Part shown: one piece after another, positions 27,014 through 37,995 of the stretch
How positions within the stretch are numbered: the first letter of the stretch is position 1
Layout of the letters: each line of letters opens with the position of its first letter
Position numbers and translations under genes: made by a program
The notes under the pieces: model-generated
Databases searched by the model: none
What the model was told of the DNA's origin: nothing
The model's input: the letters and a program-made list of their open reading frames with translations, nothing else
Source of the DNA: Flammeovirgaceae bacterium
Lineage (GTDB): Bacteria > Bacteroidota > Bacteroidia > Cytophagales > Cyclobacteriaceae
DNA: 64,000 bases
Reading direction: 5' to 3'
NCBI GenBank assembly: GCA_027487845.1
Contig: JAIYCV010000042.1
Location: 1 to 64,000 of the forward strand

Positions 27014-28627
27014 CTACAACCCACTCACTTGCTTATCTTTCGGATACTTCACTTCAAATTTGTAGGTCAACTTTCGGGTTTCATTGGGCTTCAGTTCCAT
27101 TTCCCAACTAAGCTTACCGCTGTCTTTGTTGAATTTCGCTCCGACATATTCCAGCATGTTCACTTCAATTTGCGAATTTTGGGAAACAGGAATTTGATCT
27201 TCTAAAACTATTTTTATCGATTCTGATTTTGTGTTTCTAACTGTTACCTCGTAAGCGAAGGTTTCCTTCTTGGTCGAACCCATAAAATTACGCGAAGTCA
27301 AATCTTTTAATTTTTCACGTTTCACAACAATTCTTTTATCGCGCCCCAGCGAAACCGATAACGTGTCTTTCACACTGCTTGGATCGATGTATGATTTACC
27401 TACGAAAGTGCCTTCAAAGAAAATATTCGCCTCGCCTGGCAAGAGATTGTATTCTTCCCAGCCTGTAACTTTTGCTAAGAGAAAAGCATCGTTATCCAGC
27501 TTAGGTGCCGATGCATAAAGGTAGTCGGCCTTTACATCGTACTTGCGAATATCTACCACGGTTGGTTTTGAAGAGGAAGCAACAGTATACGGGAGAGAAA
27601 TGTCAAACTCGGTAGCAATGGAGGTTTGAATCGTGGAGACGTAACCATCAATGCCAAAAGATAATGGCACAGCTGCAACTTCCGCTTCAACCATGCTAAT
27701 GCCATCTTCCATTTTTGTTTTGGCCAATGGCATTGAGGCCTTATATCTTGGCGTTCTAACCACTCTTTCATAAAAATTCAAATACCAAGGGTTCAATTCT
27801 GGTTTCAATCCACCTAAGCTTGGGTTGGTGGTAGATAATTTCAGGTGTACATTTTTCCAATCTTCTCCTGTGCTCTGTTGCACGTTAGCTTTGTAATTCA
27901 ATTGAATGGGTTGCTTGGTGTTAACGGCACGTAAATCATAGACAGGAAACCAATTGGCATTGGCAACCACATAGCTAACTTCAAGCTCCACCGCGGTTAT
28001 TTTTTCTGCGCTAACGCTTATCACAATCTCACTGGTGTTTCTATTGAACAATTCATTTTGACTATTGAGCTGAAGCTGAAGTTTTTGCTGACGATCATTT
28101 AGCTTGCTAATTTTCTCATCATACTTGGTTCGCAATACTGCAATTTCATTTAACCTGGTTCGAAAGAAATCGGCCATCGCCTTCAACTCCGCAGCGGTTA
28201 AATTCTGGTTGGCTCCACCAATTTTCTGGTTACTCAACATCATTTGTTCTTCCTTGTTTAAAATTTCCTTTTGAACACTGATCGAACCAATTTCTTTCTG
28301 AAAGAAAGCCAACGAATCTTTTAAAGCCTTTATCGCTTTTGGCTGATTCAACTCGTTTAAAAAATTTTGCTGGTGGCTTGTGCCAAGCAAAACAAAACTT
28401 CCACGGCCGGTTACTTGTATGCTTTGTGGATCGAGATTGGAGGTAAGGCCTCCCAGAATCAAGGTTGTTTTGCCGGCTTCTATTCTCGTTTTTGCCTCTC
28501 TGGTTACTTGAGCTCGGTTGAGAAAAACTGTAACGTTGGCAATCCTTGATTCTACCTGCTTTTCGGATTGCGCGTGGCAAACAACGGCAATTATCAAAAG
28601 CACAAATACTAAATGGTGTTTGTTCAT
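27014..28627 (-). CDS. MuiA-like DUF4139 protein (537 aa), secreted
   Basis: A signal peptide (MNKHHLVFVLLIIAVVCHAQ) precedes a DUF4140 region (ANVTVFLNRAQVTREAK), a coiled-coil segment at about residues 95-190, and the DUF4139 beta-rich domain to the end (YVVANANWFPVYDLRAV, LKPNETRKLTYKFEVKYPKD). The family is named after a mucoidy inhibitor but its biochemical role is unknown. It stands alone between convergent and divergent neighbours. Confidence 0.9.
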   Translation of the reverse strand: MNKHHLVFVLLIIAVVCHAQSEKQVESRIANVTVFLNRAQVTREAKTRIEAGKTTLILGGLTSNLDPQSIQVTGRGSFVLLGTSHQQNFLNELNQPKAIKALKDSLAFFQKEIGSISVQKEILNKEEQMMLSNQKIGGANQNLTAAELKAMADFFRTRLNEIAVLRTKYDEKISKLNDRQQKLQLQLNSQNELFNRNTSEIVISVSAEKITAVELEVSYVVANANWFPVYDLRAVNTKQPIQLNYKANVQQSTGEDWKNVHLKLSTTNPSLGGLKPELNPWYLNFYERVVRTPRYKASMPLAKTKMEDGISMVEAEVAAVPLSFGIDGYVSTIQTSIATEFDISLPYTVASSSKPTVVDIRKYDVKADYLYASAPKLDNDAFLLAKVTGWEEYNLLPGEANIFFEGTFVGKSYIDPSSVKDTLSVSLGRDKRIVVKREKLKDLTSRNFMGSTKKETFAYEVTVRNTKSESIKIVLEDQIPVSQNSQIEVNMLEYVGAKFNKDSGKLSWEMELKPNETRKLTYKFEVKYPKDKQVSGL

Positions 28628-28745
28628 AAATTTGTTTTTCTTTCAAGATGCTTTAAAGGTCAAAATTCCATAAACTTTGCTCGAATGTTACGAAAAGATA
28701 AGAAATTGCAAGCTCTTAATTTATTTGACTGATTCAATCACAAAA

Positions 28746-29825
28746 ATGAGCGACCAACTATTTCCATACCAGCAACTTTGGGATTTTTCTAATACTGTTT
28801 TTTTAAAGATTGGCTGCCCACCTGACCAAGCGAAACAAGCAACGGATGTTTTGTTGAGTGCCGACCTCCGCGGTGTTGATTCGCATGGATTGGCGCGATT
28901 AAGTGGGTATGTTCGGTTGTGGGAAGCAAAACGGATCAATGCTACGCCCAGCATGAAAATTGTGCATGAGTCGCCAAGCACTGCGGTGGTTGATGGCGAT
29001 CAAGGATTGGGATTGGTGATTGCACCCTACGCAATGGACATAGCGATTAGCAAAGCGCAGCTGTGCGGTACTGGCTGGGTGGCGGTTAAAAATTCAAACC
29101 ACTTTGGCATTGCCGGGTATCATTCCATGAAAGCACTAAGCCATGATATGATAGGCATCTCGATGACAAATGCGAGCCCGTTAGTGGCACCTACTTTTTC
29201 TGTCGAGCGGTTGCTGGGCACAAATCCTATTTGCGTGGCAATTCCAGCTGGCAGCCAACCCCCTTTTGTAGCCGACTTCGCCACCACCACTGCCGCCAAT
29301 GGAAAACTTGAAATTTTACAGCGAAAGAATTTGGATGCTCCCGAAGGGTGGATTCAAAATAAGCAAGGCGGAGTATCCACTAATGCAAACGAATTGAAAG
29401 AGGGTGGTGCTCTTTTGCCGCTCGGCAGCGATCGGGAGCATGGCAGTCATAAAGGGTTTTGTTTAGGAGCATGGGTTGATATTTTCTCAGCAGTATTGTC
29501 TGGAGCAAATTATGGCCCTTGGGTTCCGCCTTTCGTGAGCTTTCTTGCTCCACCGACTGACCCCGTTGGTGAGGGTATCGGTCATTTCTTTGGAGCTATG
29601 CGAGTAGATGCGTTTAGACCTGTAGAAGATTTCAAACACCACATGGACAATTGGATTTCGCGCTTTCGCGAGGCGAAGACAATGGAAGGATATGATAAAT
29701 TAATCATACCGGGTGATCCGGAAAGGGAATTTGAAGCTACAAGACGGAGGGATGGAATTCCGCTAAATGAAAAAGTAGTAACTGATTTAAGTGAACTTGG
29801 GCAAAAGCTAGGAGTAATTTTCTAA
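28746..29825 (+). CDS. Ldh-family oxidoreductase (malate/L-lactate/ureidoglycolate type)
   Basis: The NAD(P)-dependent fold of the LDH2/MDH2 family is seen in ADLRGVDSHGLARLSGYV, GLVIAPYAMDIA, AVKNSNHFGIAGYHS, MTNASPLVAPT and GSHKGFCLGAWVDIFSAVLSGA. It reduces a 2-keto acid or oxidises a 2-hydroxy acid; the exact substrate is not clear. The start at the ATG at 28746 gives 359 residues and matches the family N-terminus; the upstream 23 codons look non-coding. The 3' end overlaps the next convergent gene by 4 bp. Confidence 0.92.
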   Translation: MSDQLFPYQQLWDFSNTVFLKIGCPPDQAKQATDVLLSADLRGVDSHGLARLSGYVRLWEAKRINATPSMKIVHESPSTAVVDGDQGLGLVIAPYAMDIAISKAQLCGTGWVAVKNSNHFGIAGYHSMKALSHDMIGISMTNASPLVAPTFSVERLLGTNPICVAIPAGSQPPFVADFATTTAANGKLEILQRKNLDAPEGWIQNKQGGVSTNANELKEGGALLPLGSDREHGSHKGFCLGAWVDIFSAVLSGANYGPWVPPFVSFLAPPTDPVGEGIGHFFGAMRVDAFRPVEDFKHHMDNWISRFREAKTMEGYDKLIIPGDPEREFEATRRRDGIPLNEKVVTDLSELGQKLGVIF

Positions 29826-30352
29826 TACGTAAAAAAAACTCTGATTACCCAAGGCGATTGAAAAATGGTACTGTTGTTATTTTTGTAAATCAAATCGTAA
29901 AGAGCGATGGCATTAAGACCACCTCTTTGATTTCCGGTCGAAAAAACATAGCCTAAACCCACTGGCAAACGAGTGTAAATCGCCCTCTCGCTGGTAGCTG
30001 AAATAAAACTCGGGGCACTTAGAATGCTATACTCTCCATACAAGAAAAGTTCTTGACTAATTTTGTATCGTGCAAACGGACTTATCCCGTATTGCTGGAT
30101 TGAGGTACTCGGGTTCGTGAAAGAGTAGATATAGTTTTGATAATTTATCACGCCACCTGTTGAAAATCGGGAGTTAACCATATAACCAACTAACGGATTT
30201 AACGAGAACTGTGTATACCCTGTACCGGTTGAAAAACCCAGTCCCCCACCAAAATAAATCCGCTCTTTAAAAGGTGAGCGCTCGTCTACTTCACGCTGAG
30301 CGAGAGAAGACAGAGAGCATAAAAGAAAAAGGATTGTGACTATCTTACCCAT
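29822..30352 (-). CDS. Small outer-membrane beta-barrel protein (176 aa)
   Basis: A signal peptide (MGKIVTILFLLCSLSSLAQ) is followed by alternating beta-strands rich in Gly, Tyr and Ser (IYFGGGLGFSTGTGY, FARYKISQELFLYGEYSIL, RLPVGLGYVF), and it ends with the aromatic residue pattern VIRVFFTY of an outer-membrane barrel. Around eight strands are likely. No specific family is recognised. It precedes no same-strand gene closely; an FtsB-like gene lies 20 bp upstream and may share its transcript. Confidence 0.75.
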   Translation of the reverse strand: MGKIVTILFLLCSLSSLAQREVDERSPFKERIYFGGGLGFSTGTGYTQFSLNPLVGYMVNSRFSTGGVINYQNYIYSFTNPSTSIQQYGISPFARYKISQELFLYGEYSILSAPSFISATSERAIYTRLPVGLGYVFSTGNQRGGLNAIALYDLIYKNNNSTIFQSPWVIRVFFTY

Positions 30353-30371
30353 AATAATTTAGCTTTTAAGG

Positions 30372-30665
30372 TTAACGTTCTTCCTGAATAACAAATACAT
30401 CTTCTGCTTCCTTTTTCATAAGATATTTTTCACGCGCATATTTTTCTAAAAGCTCTTTATTGGTAGTAAGTTCTTGGCGTTCCTTTTCAACCTGGGCAAT
30501 CCTCTCTTTATAAAACTCTTTTTCTCGTTCAAGCGAACGAAGTTTAGCTCCCATCTTGTAGCGAGTAATTAAATCGTTCTCATCCAAAAAGGTCATCCAA
30601 ACCAGAAAGCAAATTCCCGTTACAAAATAGAAATTGCGAAAAAGGGGAGGCAATTTTTTCAACAT
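30372..30665 (-). CDS. FtsB/DivIC-like septum formation initiator (97 aa)
   Basis: One membrane helix at about residues 10-26 (NFYFVTGICFLVWMTF) is followed by a periplasmic coiled coil (LRSLEREKEFYKERIAQVEKE) and the conserved end of the Bacteroidota FtsB-like group (YAREKYLMKKEAEDVFVI). It would act in the FtsB-FtsL-FtsQ division complex. It is placed directly after eno, separated by a terminator, as FtsB follows eno in many bacteria. Confidence 0.88.
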   Translation of the reverse strand: MLKKLPPLFRNFYFVTGICFLVWMTFLDENDLITRYKMGAKLRSLEREKEFYKERIAQVEKERQELTTNKELLEKYAREKYLMKKEAEDVFVIQEER

Positions 30666-30733
30666 AGCTTAAAAAATTTATACGAAGTTAAATAAAAAAA
30701 ACAGAAAGTTGCGGAAGGGCAAAAACGCATCAA

Positions 30734-30765
30734 TAAAAAAAGCCGAAGATATCTCCTCGGCTTTC
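30734..30765 (-). terminator. Intrinsic terminator after eno
   Basis: On the minus strand AAAGCCGA-GGAGATATC-TTCGGCTTT is followed by a U-run (A-run at 30735-30740 on the plus strand). It lies about 20 bp after the eno stop and should limit read-through into the FtsB-like gene. Confidence 0.8.
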
Positions 30766-30784
30766 TTCTAAAAAATAAAACAAA

Positions 30785-32071
<1,287 letters not shown>

Positions 32072-32099
32072 TTAGATTTAAGATTTTAGGATTTGTGAT

Positions 32100-32675
32100 T
32101 TATTTGATTTTGTAGCCAAGACTTAATTGAAATGATCGATTGTAGAGATCAATAAGAGGAACATTTACATTGATCAATGGATCTGGATTATTATTGTAAT
32201 CAATCGTTTTTATTGAACTTAAACCATGAAAATATCTAGAAACAAACATAATTCTTTCATTTAATCTAAAGGTTAGACCGCTACATAATCCGAAATCAAA
32301 TCCCCTGTAAGTATCGATATAATCCGTTGTTGATAAGATTTTAATAGCGATGTTACCTCCGAAATCCAAATCCAAAGATTTTATCGGGGTAAATGAAAAT
32401 AATATTGGAATCTCTAAATAGTTCAAATCCACATCTTTTGATCCTCTTTTTGTGAAAACAAGCTCCGTCTTAACTGATGTATTATTTGAAGTGGGGATTT
32501 TAGCGTAAACTCCGAAATGATATCCCACAGAGATTGAATTGATATAGGAACGAGTAGAGTTCTTTATTCCATTAGTATTCGTTCCTCCCCTTATCCCAAA
32601 AGATGGTTGGCAGAAAGATACCAAAGAATGGAGACTGAATAACAAAAATATGATAGCCTTAAATCTCATCGTCAT
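32100..32675 (-). CDS. PorT-like outer-membrane beta-barrel protein (191 aa)
   Basis: A signal peptide (residues 1-23, FLLFSLHSLVSFC) leads into the pattern of the Bacteroidota outer-membrane beta-barrel group (FGIRGGTNTNGI, YHFGVYAKIP, LEIPILFSFTP, GFDFGLCSGLTFRL, FQLSLGYKIK). The start codon overlaps the carA stop in an ATGA, so the gene is coupled to carA even though its function is unrelated. The role is unknown. Confidence 0.8.
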   Translation of the reverse strand: MTMRFKAIIFLLFSLHSLVSFCQPSFGIRGGTNTNGIKNSTRSYINSISVGYHFGVYAKIPTSNNTSVKTELVFTKRGSKDVDLNYLEIPILFSFTPIKSLDLDFGGNIAIKILSTTDYIDTYRGFDFGLCSGLTFRLNERIMFVSRYFHGLSSIKTIDYNNNPDPLINVNVPLIDLYNRSFQLSLGYKIK

Positions 32676-33754
32676 TCTCTAATCATCTCAATAAACTGAT
32701 CGAACAAATACCTTGAATCATGCGGGCCTGGCGATGACTCCGGATGGTATTGAACCGAAAAAGCTTTCCCGTTTTTCAATCGAATACCCATGATCGTGTT
32801 ATCATTCAAATGAAGATGAGTGATTTCAATGTTTTCATTATTTGCAATATCTTTTTCACTCACAGCAAAGCCGTGATTTTGGGAAGTCATTTCGCCCAAA
32901 CCTGTCACAAGATTTTTAACAGGGTGGTTTAGTCCTCTATGGCCGTGATGCATTTTATAGGTTGAAACCCCACAAGCCAAAGCCAGTATTTGATGGCCAA
33001 GGCATATTCCAAACAATGGCTGATCCGCTGTTAAAATATCTTTCACCGTTTTTATCGCATAGTCCATAACCGAAGGATCTCCAGGACCATTTGAAATAAA
33101 ATAACCATGCGGATTCCACTTGGCCATTTCAGCAAAGCTAGTTTTCGCAGGAAACACCTGAATATAGCAGTCGCGTTCTGCCAGACATCTCGTTATATTC
33201 GATTTAATACCAAGATCGAGTGCAGCAACTTTGATTGAGGAAGATGGATCGCCTACGAAATAAGGCTGCTTGGTACTTACTTTCGAGGAAAGTTCGAGGC
33301 CGTCCATTGATGGCACCTTGGCTAACTCAACTTTCATCTCTTCGGGTGATAAAACTGAGGAAATAAGTGCATTCATTGCCCCTTTACTGCGAATGTGTCG
33401 AACAAGTTTTCTGGTATCTACATCTGCAATTCCCACCACTCCATGTTTCTCCAAATAGCCTTGAAGGCCCTCAACTGAAGCCTTCCGACTGAAAATAGTT
33501 GAGAACTCATTCACCACCAACCCATTGATTTTAGGGCTACTGGACTCTTGCTCGCTATCAAGCGTTCCGTAATTACCAATATGAGCATTGGTATTTACCA
33601 CAATCTGGCCTGTATAAGAGGGATCTGTGTAAATCTCCTGATACCCCGTCATGCCTGTGTTGAAACAAATTTCTCCACCGGTAGTGCCTAATTTCCCTAT
33701 CGCTTGGCCTTCCATTTGGAGGCCATCGGCCAAAAGTATGTATGCTTTGCTCAA
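32672..33754 (-). CDS. carA: Carbamoyl-phosphate synthase small (glutaminase) subunit
   Basis: Class I glutamine amidotransferase: the nucleophile Cys in LFGICLGHQIL and the His/Glu pair in VQYHPESSPGPHD. The N-terminal CPSase domain has GTTGGEICFNTGMTGYQEI. It supplies ammonia from glutamine to CarB for pyrimidine and arginine synthesis; carB is not in the window. It follows the ribosomal cluster but is separated from rplQ by a terminator and has its own -7 element. Confidence 0.97.
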   Translation of the reverse strand: MSKAYILLADGLQMEGQAIGKLGTTGGEICFNTGMTGYQEIYTDPSYTGQIVVNTNAHIGNYGTLDSEQESSSPKINGLVVNEFSTIFSRKASVEGLQGYLEKHGVVGIADVDTRKLVRHIRSKGAMNALISSVLSPEEMKVELAKVPSMDGLELSSKVSTKQPYFVGDPSSSIKVAALDLGIKSNITRCLAERDCYIQVFPAKTSFAEMAKWNPHGYFISNGPGDPSVMDYAIKTVKDILTADQPLFGICLGHQILALACGVSTYKMHHGHRGLNHPVKNLVTGLGEMTSQNHGFAVSEKDIANNENIEITHLHLNDNTIMGIRLKNGKAFSVQYHPESSPGPHDSRYLFDQFIEMIRE

Positions 33755-33775
33755 TTTGCTTGTCCGTTACGGTTA

Positions 33776-33783
33776 CAAAAATA
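33776..33783 (-). promoter_or_regulatory. Candidate -7 element of carA
   Basis: TATTTTTG on the minus strand matches TAnnTTTG and lies 21 bp before the carA start. Together with the upstream terminator it suggests carA is transcribed apart from the ribosomal operon. The spacing to the nearest TTTG is too long for a good -33 box. Confidence 0.4.
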
Positions 33784-33829
33784 CACTTCTTTGAACGACT
33801 CTTTTGTTACGTCAAAATTTTTTAATCAA

Positions 33830-33860
33830 TAAAAAAGGGATTGAACTTTCGGTCAATCCC
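33830..33860 (-). terminator. Intrinsic terminator of the ribosomal cluster after rplQ
   Basis: On the minus strand GGGATTGA (33853-33860) pairs with TCAATCCC (33837-33844) around an 8-base loop and is followed by a U-run (A-run 33831-33836). It lies 27 bp after the rplQ stop. Confidence 0.85.
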
Positions 33861-33886
33861 CCTATATATTTCCACCTGCCGTCAAT

Positions 33887-34426
33887 TTACTCTTTGGCCT
33901 TCTTTGGTGCTTTTTTTGCAGCCTTTTTAGGCTTCTCGTCAGCAATGACTTCGGTAGCTTCTACCACTGCATCGGTAATCGCTGCATCTGTATTTTCCTT
34001 CTTGCCACCCCTTCTGCTTCTTCTCGTCTTACCCTTTTTCTCAGCGTCTTGCTTTTTGTAGATGTCGTTAAAATCAACCAACTCCATCATACACATATCG
34101 GCATTGTCACCAAGACGAACTTCGCCCAACTTAATAATCCGAGTATATCCGCCTGGACGGTCGGCTATTCGAGACGCAACTTCGCCAAACAATGTTTGAA
34201 CAGACTCCTTATTTTGAAGGTAAGAAAATACTGTCCTTCTAGAATGAGTAGTGTTATCTTTAGCCTTTGTAAGCAACGGCTCTACGTATTTTCTTAACGC
34301 CTTGGCCTTTGCCAATGTCGTTGTAATTCTCTTGTTGAGAATCAATGACGATGCCATGTTAGAAAGCAACGCGCTTCTATGGCTAGCCGTACGGCCTAAA
34401 TGGTTTATTTTCTTTCCGTGTCTCAT
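33887..34426 (-). CDS. rplQ: 50S ribosomal protein L17
   Basis: The core (residues 1-125) has [17 protein letters not shown] and [19 protein letters not shown] tail of about 50 residues after the core is rich in Lys and Ala and ends [13 protein letters not shown], as in other Bacteroidota L17 proteins; E. coli L17 has only 127 residues. Its start overlaps the rpoA stop by one base. It is the last gene of the cluster. Confidence 0.97.
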   Translation of the reverse strand: MRHGKKINHLGRTASHRSALLSNMASSLILNKRITTTLAKAKALRKYVEPLLTKAKDNTTHSRRTVFSYLQNKESVQTLFGEVASRIADRPGGYTRIIKLGEVRLGDNADMCMMELVDFNDIYKKQDAEKKGKTRRSRRGGKKENTDAAITDAVVEATEVIADEKPKKAAKKAPKKAKE

Positions 34427-35415
34427 TAGTCTTCTTCTAATTTATATTTTGCGAGATCCATTCCAAAGGTCAGGTTCTTCTCAGCAACAAGTTGCTCTAA
34501 TTCAGCTAGCGACTTCTTACCGAAGTTTCTAAACTTCATCATGTCCGAAATCTCAAGTCTTACCAATTCACCCAATGTTTTTACATCAGCAGCTTTTAAA
34601 CAGTTATATGCGCGGACAGAAAGATCCAAATCGTGCAACTGCGTTTTCAATAACTTGCGCATATGTAGCATCTCTTCGTCTACTTGCTCCACCTCGCTAT
34701 CATGGGCACTTTCAAGTTCGATCGACTTGTCGGAGAACAAACGGAAGTGCTGGATCAAAATAAAAGCCGCTCCTTCCAATGCCTTTTCAGGATGGATAGA
34801 ACCATCTGTTTCAATTTCCACCAATAATTTTTCGTAGTCAGTCTTTTGTTCCACGCGGGTGTTCTCAACACTGTACTTTACATTCTTAACAGGCGTGAAA
34901 ATGGCGTCAATAGGAATAAATCCAAAAACCTGTTCGTTTGGCTTATTTTCTTCCGCTGGCAAATAACCCCTACCCTTCTCTAGCGTAAGCTCTATTTCAA
35001 AATGTGAAGTCTCATCGACATTACAAATAACGTGCTCAGGGTTCAACACCTCAAATGAAGTGGTTACTTTCGCAATATCACTTGCTTTGAATTGTTTTTG
35101 TTTTTTGATATGTATCGTGATCTTGCTATCAAAATTATCCGATACTTTTCTAAACCGAACTTGCTTCAAGTTCAAGATAATCTCAGAAACATCTTCCACA
35201 ACCCCTTCGATGGTAGAAAACTCATGCAAAACCCCTGGTATTTTGATACCGGTGATAGCATACCCCTCTAACGAAGAAAGTAAAATTCTCCTAAGTGCAT
35301 TACCTATGGTAACTCCGTATCCTTTTTCTAACGGCTTGAATGTGAAAAAACCATGGAAGTCATCCGACTTTTCCATGACCACCTTCTCGGGCATTTGAAA
35401 TGCTAATATTGACAT
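34426..35415 (-). CDS. rpoA: RNA polymerase alpha subunit
   Basis: The alpha N-terminal dimer domain ([20 protein letters not shown]) and C-terminal DNA-binding domain ([35 protein letters not shown]) are both complete in 329 residues. The C-terminal domain binds UP elements and activators. It sits between rpsD and rplQ in the usual alpha-operon order. Confidence 0.98.
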   Translation of the reverse strand: MSILAFQMPEKVVMEKSDDFHGFFTFKPLEKGYGVTIGNALRRILLSSLEGYAITGIKIPGVLHEFSTIEGVVEDVSEIILNLKQVRFRKVSDNFDSKITIHIKKQKQFKASDIAKVTTSFEVLNPEHVICNVDETSHFEIELTLEKGRGYLPAEENKPNEQVFGFIPIDAIFTPVKNVKYSVENTRVEQKTDYEKLLVEIETDGSIHPEKALEGAAFILIQHFRLFSDKSIELESAHDSEVEQVDEEMLHMRKLLKTQLHDLDLSVRAYNCLKAADVKTLGELVRLEISDMMKFRNFGKKSLAELEQLVAEKNLTFGMDLAKYKLEED

Positions 35416-35442
35416 ACGCAGTTTAAATTTTAAGAGTTATGA

Positions 35443-36048
35443 TTACTTAGAGTACAATTCGACAATCAACTGTTCATTGATGTTTTCCGGAATATCCTGA
35501 CGAATTGGTAAGTTAATTAGTTTTCCGGTAAATTCTCGGGCATCCCACTCTAACCAGTTGTACTTCTGGGCTGATTTAAGAGCCAAACTATTAGAAATTG
35601 CTTCTAACGACTTAGATTTCTCACGCACTTCAATCACATCTCCTGGCTTTAGGGTATAAGATGGAATATTAACCACCTCTCCGTTTACCACTATATGCTT
35701 GTGAACAACTAACTGACGGGCAGCTCTACGAGTAATTGCTATACCCAATCGATATACCACATTGTCTAAACGAGCTTCTAGCATCTGCAACAACACTTGA
35801 CCAGTTACCCCTTTCTTGCGGGTTGCTTTGTCGAATGTATGGGCAAATTGGCGTTCCAAAACACCATATATAAATTTGGCCTTCTGCTTTTCAGCTAACT
35901 GAATAGCATACTCCGACTGTTTTCTTTTCTTCCCTTTACCATGCATACCAGGTGCATAGTTCTTCTTTTGAAGAGCCTTGTTATCGCCCAAAATAGGTTC
36001 ATTGAACCTTCTTGAAATCCTAACCTTGGGGCCTGTATATCTTGCCAT
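35443..36048 (-). CDS. rpsD: 30S ribosomal protein S4
   Basis: A primary 16S rRNA binder with an S4 RNA-binding domain ([39 protein letters not shown]). No zinc-binding cysteines are present in the N-terminus, so it is the zinc-free form. At 201 residues it is of normal length. In E. coli it represses the alpha operon; the same cannot be shown here. Confidence 0.98.
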   Translation of the reverse strand: MARYTGPKVRISRRFNEPILGDNKALQKKNYAPGMHGKGKKRKQSEYAIQLAEKQKAKFIYGVLERQFAHTFDKATRKKGVTGQVLLQMLEARLDNVVYRLGIAITRRAARQLVVHKHIVVNGEVVNIPSYTLKPGDVIEVREKSKSLEAISNSLALKSAQKYNWLEWDAREFTGKLINLPIRQDIPENINEQLIVELYSK

Positions 36049-36072
36049 ATATTAAATATTCTACTTGTTCAA

Positions 36073-36474
36073 TTAAACTCTTCTTTTCTTCGGAGGACGG
36101 CAGCCGTTATGTGGAAGCGGAGTCATGTCCTTGATAACAGTAACCTCGATGCCAGCGCCTTGTATGGTTCGGATCGCAGACTCTCTTCCGGCTCCAGGTC
36201 CTTTTACAAACACTTCCACCTTGCGCAATCCAAGCTCGTAGGCCTTCGAAGCACATTCCTGAGCTGCTGTAAGCGCAGCATAAGGCGTGTTTTTTTTCGA
36301 CCCTTTGAAACCCATTTTACCCGCAGAAGCCCACGAAATAACTTGTCCCGTAGAGTTAGTGATCGAGATGATGATGTTATTAAAAGTAGCTTGTATGTGA
36401 GCTTGGCCAGACGCCTCTACGTTCACAACGCGCTTTTTACTCTTATCTTTCTTTTTTTCAACTGGAGCTGCCAT
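36073..36474 (-). CDS. rpsK: 30S ribosomal protein S11
   Basis: Family landmarks are [33 protein letters not shown] and the signature [22 protein letters not shown], ending with [12 protein letters not shown]. It lies on the platform of the 30S subunit. The N-terminus ([15 protein letters not shown]) is a basic extension. It follows rpsM after a short gap. Confidence 0.98.
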   Translation of the reverse strand: MAAPVEKKKDKSKKRVVNVEASGQAHIQATFNNIIISITNSTGQVISWASAGKMGFKGSKKNTPYAALTAAQECASKAYELGLRKVEVFVKGPGAGRESAIRTIQGAGIEVTVIKDMTPLPHNGCRPPKKRRV

Positions 36475-36496
36475 ACGAAATAAATTTCTTTAATTT

Positions 36497-36877
36497 TTAA
36501 CCTTTAGTTGCTTTCTTTTTGTTGGCAACCGTTTTGCGTTTTCCTTTGCGAGTACGCGAGTTATTTTTGGTATGCTGACCACGAACAGGAAGACCCTTTC
36601 TGTGGCGAAGACCTCTATAACAACCAATATCCATCAAGCGCTTCACGCTCAATTGAATTTCAGATTTCAGCGCACCTTCAATTTTAAATTGTTCAGCAAT
36701 GATGGATCGGATGAGATTTGATTCCTCATCATTCCATTCCTTTACTTTCTTATCCAAATTCACACCTGCCGTAGAAAGGATATACTGCGCCCTTCTTCGG
36801 CCAATGCCAAATATGTAGGTAAGACCAATTTCACCCCTTTTATTATCCGGAATATCAACACCAGCGATACGTGCCAT
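36497..36877 (-). CDS. rpsM: 30S ribosomal protein S13
   Basis: Starts [20 protein letters not shown] and ends in a basic tail with [17 protein letters not shown], which reaches the decoding centre and contacts tRNA. At 126 residues it is of normal length. The start is 2 bp after rpmJ's stop codon region, so the genes are tightly packed. Confidence 0.98.
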   Translation of the reverse strand: MARIAGVDIPDNKRGEIGLTYIFGIGRRRAQYILSTAGVNLDKKVKEWNDEESNLIRSIIAEQFKIEGALKSEIQLSVKRLMDIGCYRGLRHRKGLPVRGQHTKNNSRTRKGKRKTVANKKKATKG

Positions 36878-36879
36878 AA

Positions 36880-36996
36880 TTAACCTTGTCTTTGTTTATA
36901 TCTAGGATTCTTTTTATTAATCACATATAATTTGCCTTTGCGCCTTATGATTTTGCAATCGGCACTGCGCTTTTTTATGGATGCTCTTACTTTCAT
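36880..36996 (-). CDS. rpmJ: 50S ribosomal protein L36 (38 aa)
   Basis: Found by translating the gap between infA and rpsM: it begins [20 protein letters not shown] and ends NPRYKQRQG, the exact length and pattern of L36. Only one of the four zinc ligands (Cys14) is kept: Ser11 replaces the first Cys, the third is missing from VINKKNP, and Tyr replaces the His. It is the zinc-free type. The ATG is at 36994-36996. Confidence 0.96.
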   Translation of the reverse strand: MKVRASIKKRSADCKIIRRKGKLYVINKKNPRYKQRQG

Positions 36997-36997
36997 A

Positions 36998-37216
36998 TCA
37001 TTTATATCTAAACGTTATTCTACCTTTTGTCAAATCATAAGGAGACATTTCAAGCCTTACCTTATCTCCAGGCAAAATTCGAATATAATTCATTCTCATT
37101 TTACCAGAAATATGGGCCAACAGTTCATGCCCATTTTCTAACTGAACTCTAAACATTGCGTTTGACAATGCTTCTTGTATTATTCCATCCTGTTCTATTG
37201 CCTTCTGTTTCGCCAC
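36998..37216 (-). CDS. infA: Translation initiation factor IF-1
   Basis: A 72-residue OB-fold protein: [20 protein letters not shown], then [18 protein letters not shown] and [15 protein letters not shown]. It blocks the ribosomal A site during initiation. The start codon is a GTG at 37214-37216, inside the end of map, giving a 22-bp overlap; rpmJ begins 1 bp after its stop. Confidence 0.97.
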   Translation of the reverse strand: MAKQKAIEQDGIIQEALSNAMFRVQLENGHELLAHISGKMRMNYIRILPGDKVRLEMSPYDLTKGRITFRYK

Positions 37217-37989
37217 TGATAAGAATAATTTTGTTCTATATACTCGTGTGTTGTCAAAATTTCAGTCCTGTCCTTATAAATCGCCACCATGTGTTCAAAA
37301 TGAGCTGACGGCTTTCTGTCTTTCGTTCTGATCGTCCAGCCATCTTGCTCTTGAATCACATTCTTGGTTCCCATATTGATCATCGGCTCAATTGCGAAAA
37401 CCATCCCTGCAGTAAGTTTCACACCCTTCCCTCGCTTACCAAAATTTGGCACCTCAGGGTCTTCGTGAAGCTCTCGCCCAACACCATGACCAACTAGTTC
37501 TCGCACTACACCGTATCCAAATTTCTCGACAAACGTCTGAATCGCAAAACCAACATCGCCCATCCGGTTGCCCGATTTCGCCTGCTGAATTCCTATGAAC
37601 AAAGATTCATACGTCCTCTCTAGCAGCAATAGTACTTCAGGCTTTGCGCCAACCAAGGGATACGTGTAAGCCGAATCACTGTGAAATCCTTTGAATTGAA
37701 CACCACAATCAACAGACAACACATCACCTTCTCTTAGCTCGTACTTCCCCGGAAAACCATGAACCACAACTTCATTCACTGATATACACAGTGACGAAGG
37801 AAATCCATGATAATCTTTGAAGGACGGTATTCCTCCATGGTCCTTTATAAATTCTTCAGCTATCCTATCCAATTCCTGAGTAGTAACTCCGGGTTTAATT
37901 CGCTTGGCTACTTCGCCATGCGCACGACCAAGAATCTGAGCACTCTCCCGAATTATCTGAATCTCTTCTTCCGATTTATAAACGACCAT
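37195..37989 (-). CDS. map: Methionine aminopeptidase, type I
   Basis: The five metal ligands are visible: Asp in LSVDCGVQF, Asp in FHSDSAYTY, His in [14 protein letters not shown], Glu in [10 protein letters not shown] and Glu in AHFEHMVAI. It removes N-terminal Met from new proteins. At 264 residues it is the short bacterial form without an N-terminal zinc extension. It lies between secY and infA, the usual place in this phylum; adk is absent. Confidence 0.98.
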   Translation of the reverse strand: MVVYKSEEEIQIIRESAQILGRAHGEVAKRIKPGVTTQELDRIAEEFIKDHGGIPSFKDYHGFPSSLCISVNEVVVHGFPGKYELREGDVLSVDCGVQFKGFHSDSAYTYPLVGAKPEVLLLLERTYESLFIGIQQAKSGNRMGDVGFAIQTFVEKFGYGVVRELVGHGVGRELHEDPEVPNFGKRGKGVKLTAGMVFAIEPMINMGTKNVIQEQDGWTIRTKDRKPSAHFEHMVAIYKDRTEILTTHEYIEQNYSYQWRNRRQ

Positions 37990-37995
37990 TCAAAA